A program made the translations under genes and the position numbers. A DNA stretch of 62,184 bases from Azospirillum brasilense. GTDB taxonomy: Bacteria; Pseudomonadota; Alphaproteobacteria; Azospirillales; Azospirillaceae. Of this stretch, positions 60,595 to 62,184 are shown piece after piece (the stretch's first letter is position 1; each line of letters starts with the position of its first letter). The notes beneath the pieces were generated by a model. The model made no database searches. It was not told where the DNA came from and saw only the letters and a program-made list of their open reading frames with translations. The stretch covers positions 1 to 62,184 of the forward strand of contig NZ_QOKV01000029.1 in the NCBI RefSeq assembly GCF_008365405.1. The letters are read 5' to 3'.

Positions 60595-60836
60595 ATGCGC
60601 AATACTTTTTTGGCCGCCGCGGCGTGCCTGACCATCTCATGCTCGGCCCTGGCGAGGAGGCTTCCCAGCAGCAGGTATCCGGTGCGGCCTACATCGAGGC
60701 CGCCAAACAGGTCGAACCCATGACGGCAACCGTAGCGCACGCCTGGACGCGCCTCACGGCGCTCGAAGCCGACAACCGCAAGAACACGCTCAAACGCGCG
60801 CATATGCAGCGTATCAAGCGCAAGCGCACCGCCTGA
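60595..60836 (+). pseudogene. Small exported protein gene, apparently frameshifted
   Basis: From the ATG at 60,595 the frame encodes a signal peptide (M-R-N-T-F-L-A-A-A-A-C-L-T-I-S-C-S-A-L-A), then turns to arginine/proline-rich text. A second frame picks up at the same place with E-E-A-S-Q-Q-Q-V-S-G-A-A-Y-I-E-A-A-K and ends R-K-R-T-A at 60,836. A one-base indel near 60,650 would join them into a secreted protein of about 80 residues. Confidence 0.45.
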
Positions 60837-60872
60837 TCCACCCGCAATCACGCAATCAGATAAGAGGGCCCC

Positions 60873-61511
60873 ATGACCGATTACACCGCCATCGTTTCTG
60901 ACAGCCTGCTTCTGGAGCGCACCCCCGCCGATACCTCTCTTGCCTGCCGCTCGCATGAGGCGGCCCTGCTGGTGATCGACGAGAACGGCACGGTGTCGAT
61001 CAAGACCCGCACTTATGTCGGCGGTGACGGCACGCCTGCGAACGAGTGGCACCGGCGGACCCTGACCTATCACCTTGCCGACGCGCAGAACGGCGCTCGC
61101 GCGCTGGACATCGACCATCTCAAGACGGACCTGGCCGACGGCGGCCGTCTGTCGATCCTGATCGACTGCATTCGGGCCGGGCACTCGGTTGAGTGGGACG
61201 GCAGCAACCACGTCGGCCGTTTGACCGAAGACGCGCAGGACGCCGAGCGCGAGCTGCGCGATCTGATCAACGACGATGCCTACACCTCGACCGTCGAGGT
61301 GTGGGATGCGGGAGCTTGGCTCATCGGCGACAACTCGGACCAGGATGTCCTGCGTGAGCTGAAGCTGACCACCACCGCCACCGACGCTGACATCGCCGCC
61401 GTGGTAGACGCCCAGAAGGGCGAGATCAAGCGGCAGGGCATCGTCGTTGCCGGCGACCTTGAGAACGTGATCCGTGAGGTGATCGAGCGCGTCCGGGAGG
61501 ACGAGGCGTGA
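60873..61511 (+). CDS. Uncharacterised protein
   Basis: A 212-residue acidic protein. The first half is beta-rich with L-V-I-D-E-N-G-T-V-S-I-K-T-R; the second is helical, ending V-I-R-E-V-I-E-R-V-R-E-D. No family recognised. It overlaps the regulator gene that follows by 4 bp (GTGA), so the two are one operon. Confidence 0.7.
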   Translation: MTDYTAIVSDSLLLERTPADTSLACRSHEAALLVIDENGTVSIKTRTYVGGDGTPANEWHRRTLTYHLADAQNGARALDIDHLKTDLADGGRLSILIDCIRAGHSVEWDGSNHVGRLTEDAQDAERELRDLINDDAYTSTVEVWDAGAWLIGDNSDQDVLRELKLTTTATDADIAAVVDAQKGEIKRQGIVVAGDLENVIREVIERVREDEA

Positions 61512-61906
61512 CGACGCTTCGCGAGCTGCGGCGACGTGCCGGCCTGAACCAGGCCGGTCTCGCCTATTTCGCTTCCGAGCGCGGCGAGGCTGGTCAGCCC
61601 TGGATCAGCGACATTGAGCGCAGCAGCAAGGACACCAGCCGGCCGACCCTGGCGATCTACGCCCTGCTGTCCCTGCTGACGCCCGAGCAGATCGAGGAGG
61701 CCAAGGCGATCATCGATGAGGTCGAACGAGGTTTTGCCAGCCAACTGCGAGAGCGAATGAACAACAAGGCCCCGCAACGCTCGGCTGCGTATTTCGGCGA
61801 ATTCGCCCAGGCGTTTCGGTTGAAAGCGCCCACCATTTCGGCGAAACCGCCCACCCGAATTGAAAGCTGGTGGGTGCCGGGGCCGAACCCTGGATTTACG
61901 TTATGA
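61508..61906 (+). CDS. XRE-family HTH regulator
   Basis: A 132-residue protein. Residues about 3-55 are a Cro/CI-type HTH: L-R-E-L-R-R-R-A-G-L-N-Q-A-G-L-A, then P-W-I-S-D-I-E-R, with a short insertion (E-R-G-E-A-G-Q) between helices. The C-terminal 70 residues match nothing known. Start at a GTG overlapping the upstream stop. Confidence 0.8.
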   Translation: MTTLRELRRRAGLNQAGLAYFASERGEAGQPWISDIERSSKDTSRPTLAIYALLSLLTPEQIEEAKAIIDEVERGFASQLRERMNNKAPQRSAAYFGEFAQAFRLKAPTISAKPPTRIESWWVPGPNPGFTL

Positions 61907-61937
61907 AGGTTGTGGGTTTGGTTGCCAAGCACCGGCC

Positions 61938-62069
61938 TTAGGTGTCGGGGGTTTCGCTGGCGGCATCGGCCTTGGTGCGACGCATGGAGTCGCCATGCAG
62001 GTCGATGCGGTAGGCCCGGTGCACGAGGCGATCGAGGATGGCGTCGGCGTAGGTGGCATCCCCGATCAT
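61938..62069 (-). pseudogene. IS21-family istB, C-terminal fragment
   Basis: From an ATG at 62,069 the minus frame reads I-G-D-A-T-Y-A-D-A-I-L-D-R-L-V-H-R-A-Y-R-I-D-L, the end of the IstB helper ATPase. Upstream bases to the window edge are out of frame and carry stops, so the gene is decayed here. It may continue beyond the window. Confidence 0.75.
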
Positions 62070-62184
62070 CACAGACTGCCGCTGACGCGGAGCGGCTGAT
62101 CACTGACGTCGTGATCACCAGTCGGCGGCATTCCCTTTACGGCCAACGGCTTCAGGTCGCCCCGGAGGCATCCAGCCGCGGTCC

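Noticed and set aside
1..62184. tRNA or rRNA genes
   Set aside because: I scanned by eye for T-loop-like GGTTCGAAT/GGTTCGANTCC patterns and rRNA-like tracts and found none with a foldable context. A dedicated tRNA search would settle it.

Overview
The window looks like part of a large, GC-rich accessory replicon (plasmid or chromid) of an alphaproteobacterium. The evidence is a MucR/Ros-type regulator, a ParA/ParB pair, a CHC2-Toprim primase-helicase, an RpoH-like sigma factor and several different IS types. An Azospirillum-like (Rhodospirillales) host is my inference from overall style, not something the sequence proves. I see no conjugation genes, relaxase, tRNA or rRNA.

Region 1 (about 1-26,100) is a defence island bounded by transposase remnants (IS1182-like at 1-393, IS3/IS481-like at about 1,560-1,860, IS110-like at 25,551-26,099). 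After a PD-(D/E)XK-type nuclease and an HTH protein it holds two back-to-back systems built on the same core. System A is vsr (-) then dcm, a MORC/MutL-like GHKL ATPase, a Z1 helicase/nuclease, a DUF4420 PD-(D/E)XK protein and an AIPR protein; this composition resembles the MZA (MutL-Z1-DUF-AIPR) defence type. System B is divergent. On the minus strand are a cytosine methyltransferase with an endonuclease III-type [4Fe-4S] cysteine loop fused to its N-terminus and a two-headed GHKL ATPase/histidine-kinase-like protein. On the plus strand are an XRE-HTH fused to Z1, a second DUF4420, a third GHKL ATPase and two proteins I cannot assign. System B is the best candidate here for an undescribed system. 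Almost every gene overlaps the next by 4-13 bp, so each operon is probably translated as a unit.

Region 2 (26,500-47,600) is replicon backbone: tyrosine recombinase genes, MucR, uncharacterised small proteins, a low-GC lipoprotein, and a parAB operon flanked on both sides by four palindromes of the form TTGAAAATTTTCAA (candidate parS). Two similar hairpin-plus-T-run units (candidate small RNAs or terminators) lie downstream of parB. A shared promoter-like motif, YGCGCGCANNTGATG, sits 24-63 bp upstream of seven genes, and a palindrome GGGACSGTCCC occurs at four of those loci, suggesting common control of the backbone.

Region 3 (47,600-62,184) holds noncoding DNA rich in palindromes and GGTTAC/GTAC repeats, duplicated terminators, an IS701-like transposase, and a complete IS1595-family element with 50-bp terminal repeats and an 8-bp target duplication. 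That element splits the tail of the RpoH-like sigma factor gene in a way that restores one reading frame if it is removed. A 1,123-residue primase-helicase follows. Next to it are seventeen copies of GCAACC plus an AT-rich stretch, a good candidate replication origin. The end carries an XRE regulator and a degraded istB.

Several genes here (45,533-44,972; 44,972-43,362; 34,126-33,903; 60,595-60,836) appear frameshifted. These may be decay or assembly indels.
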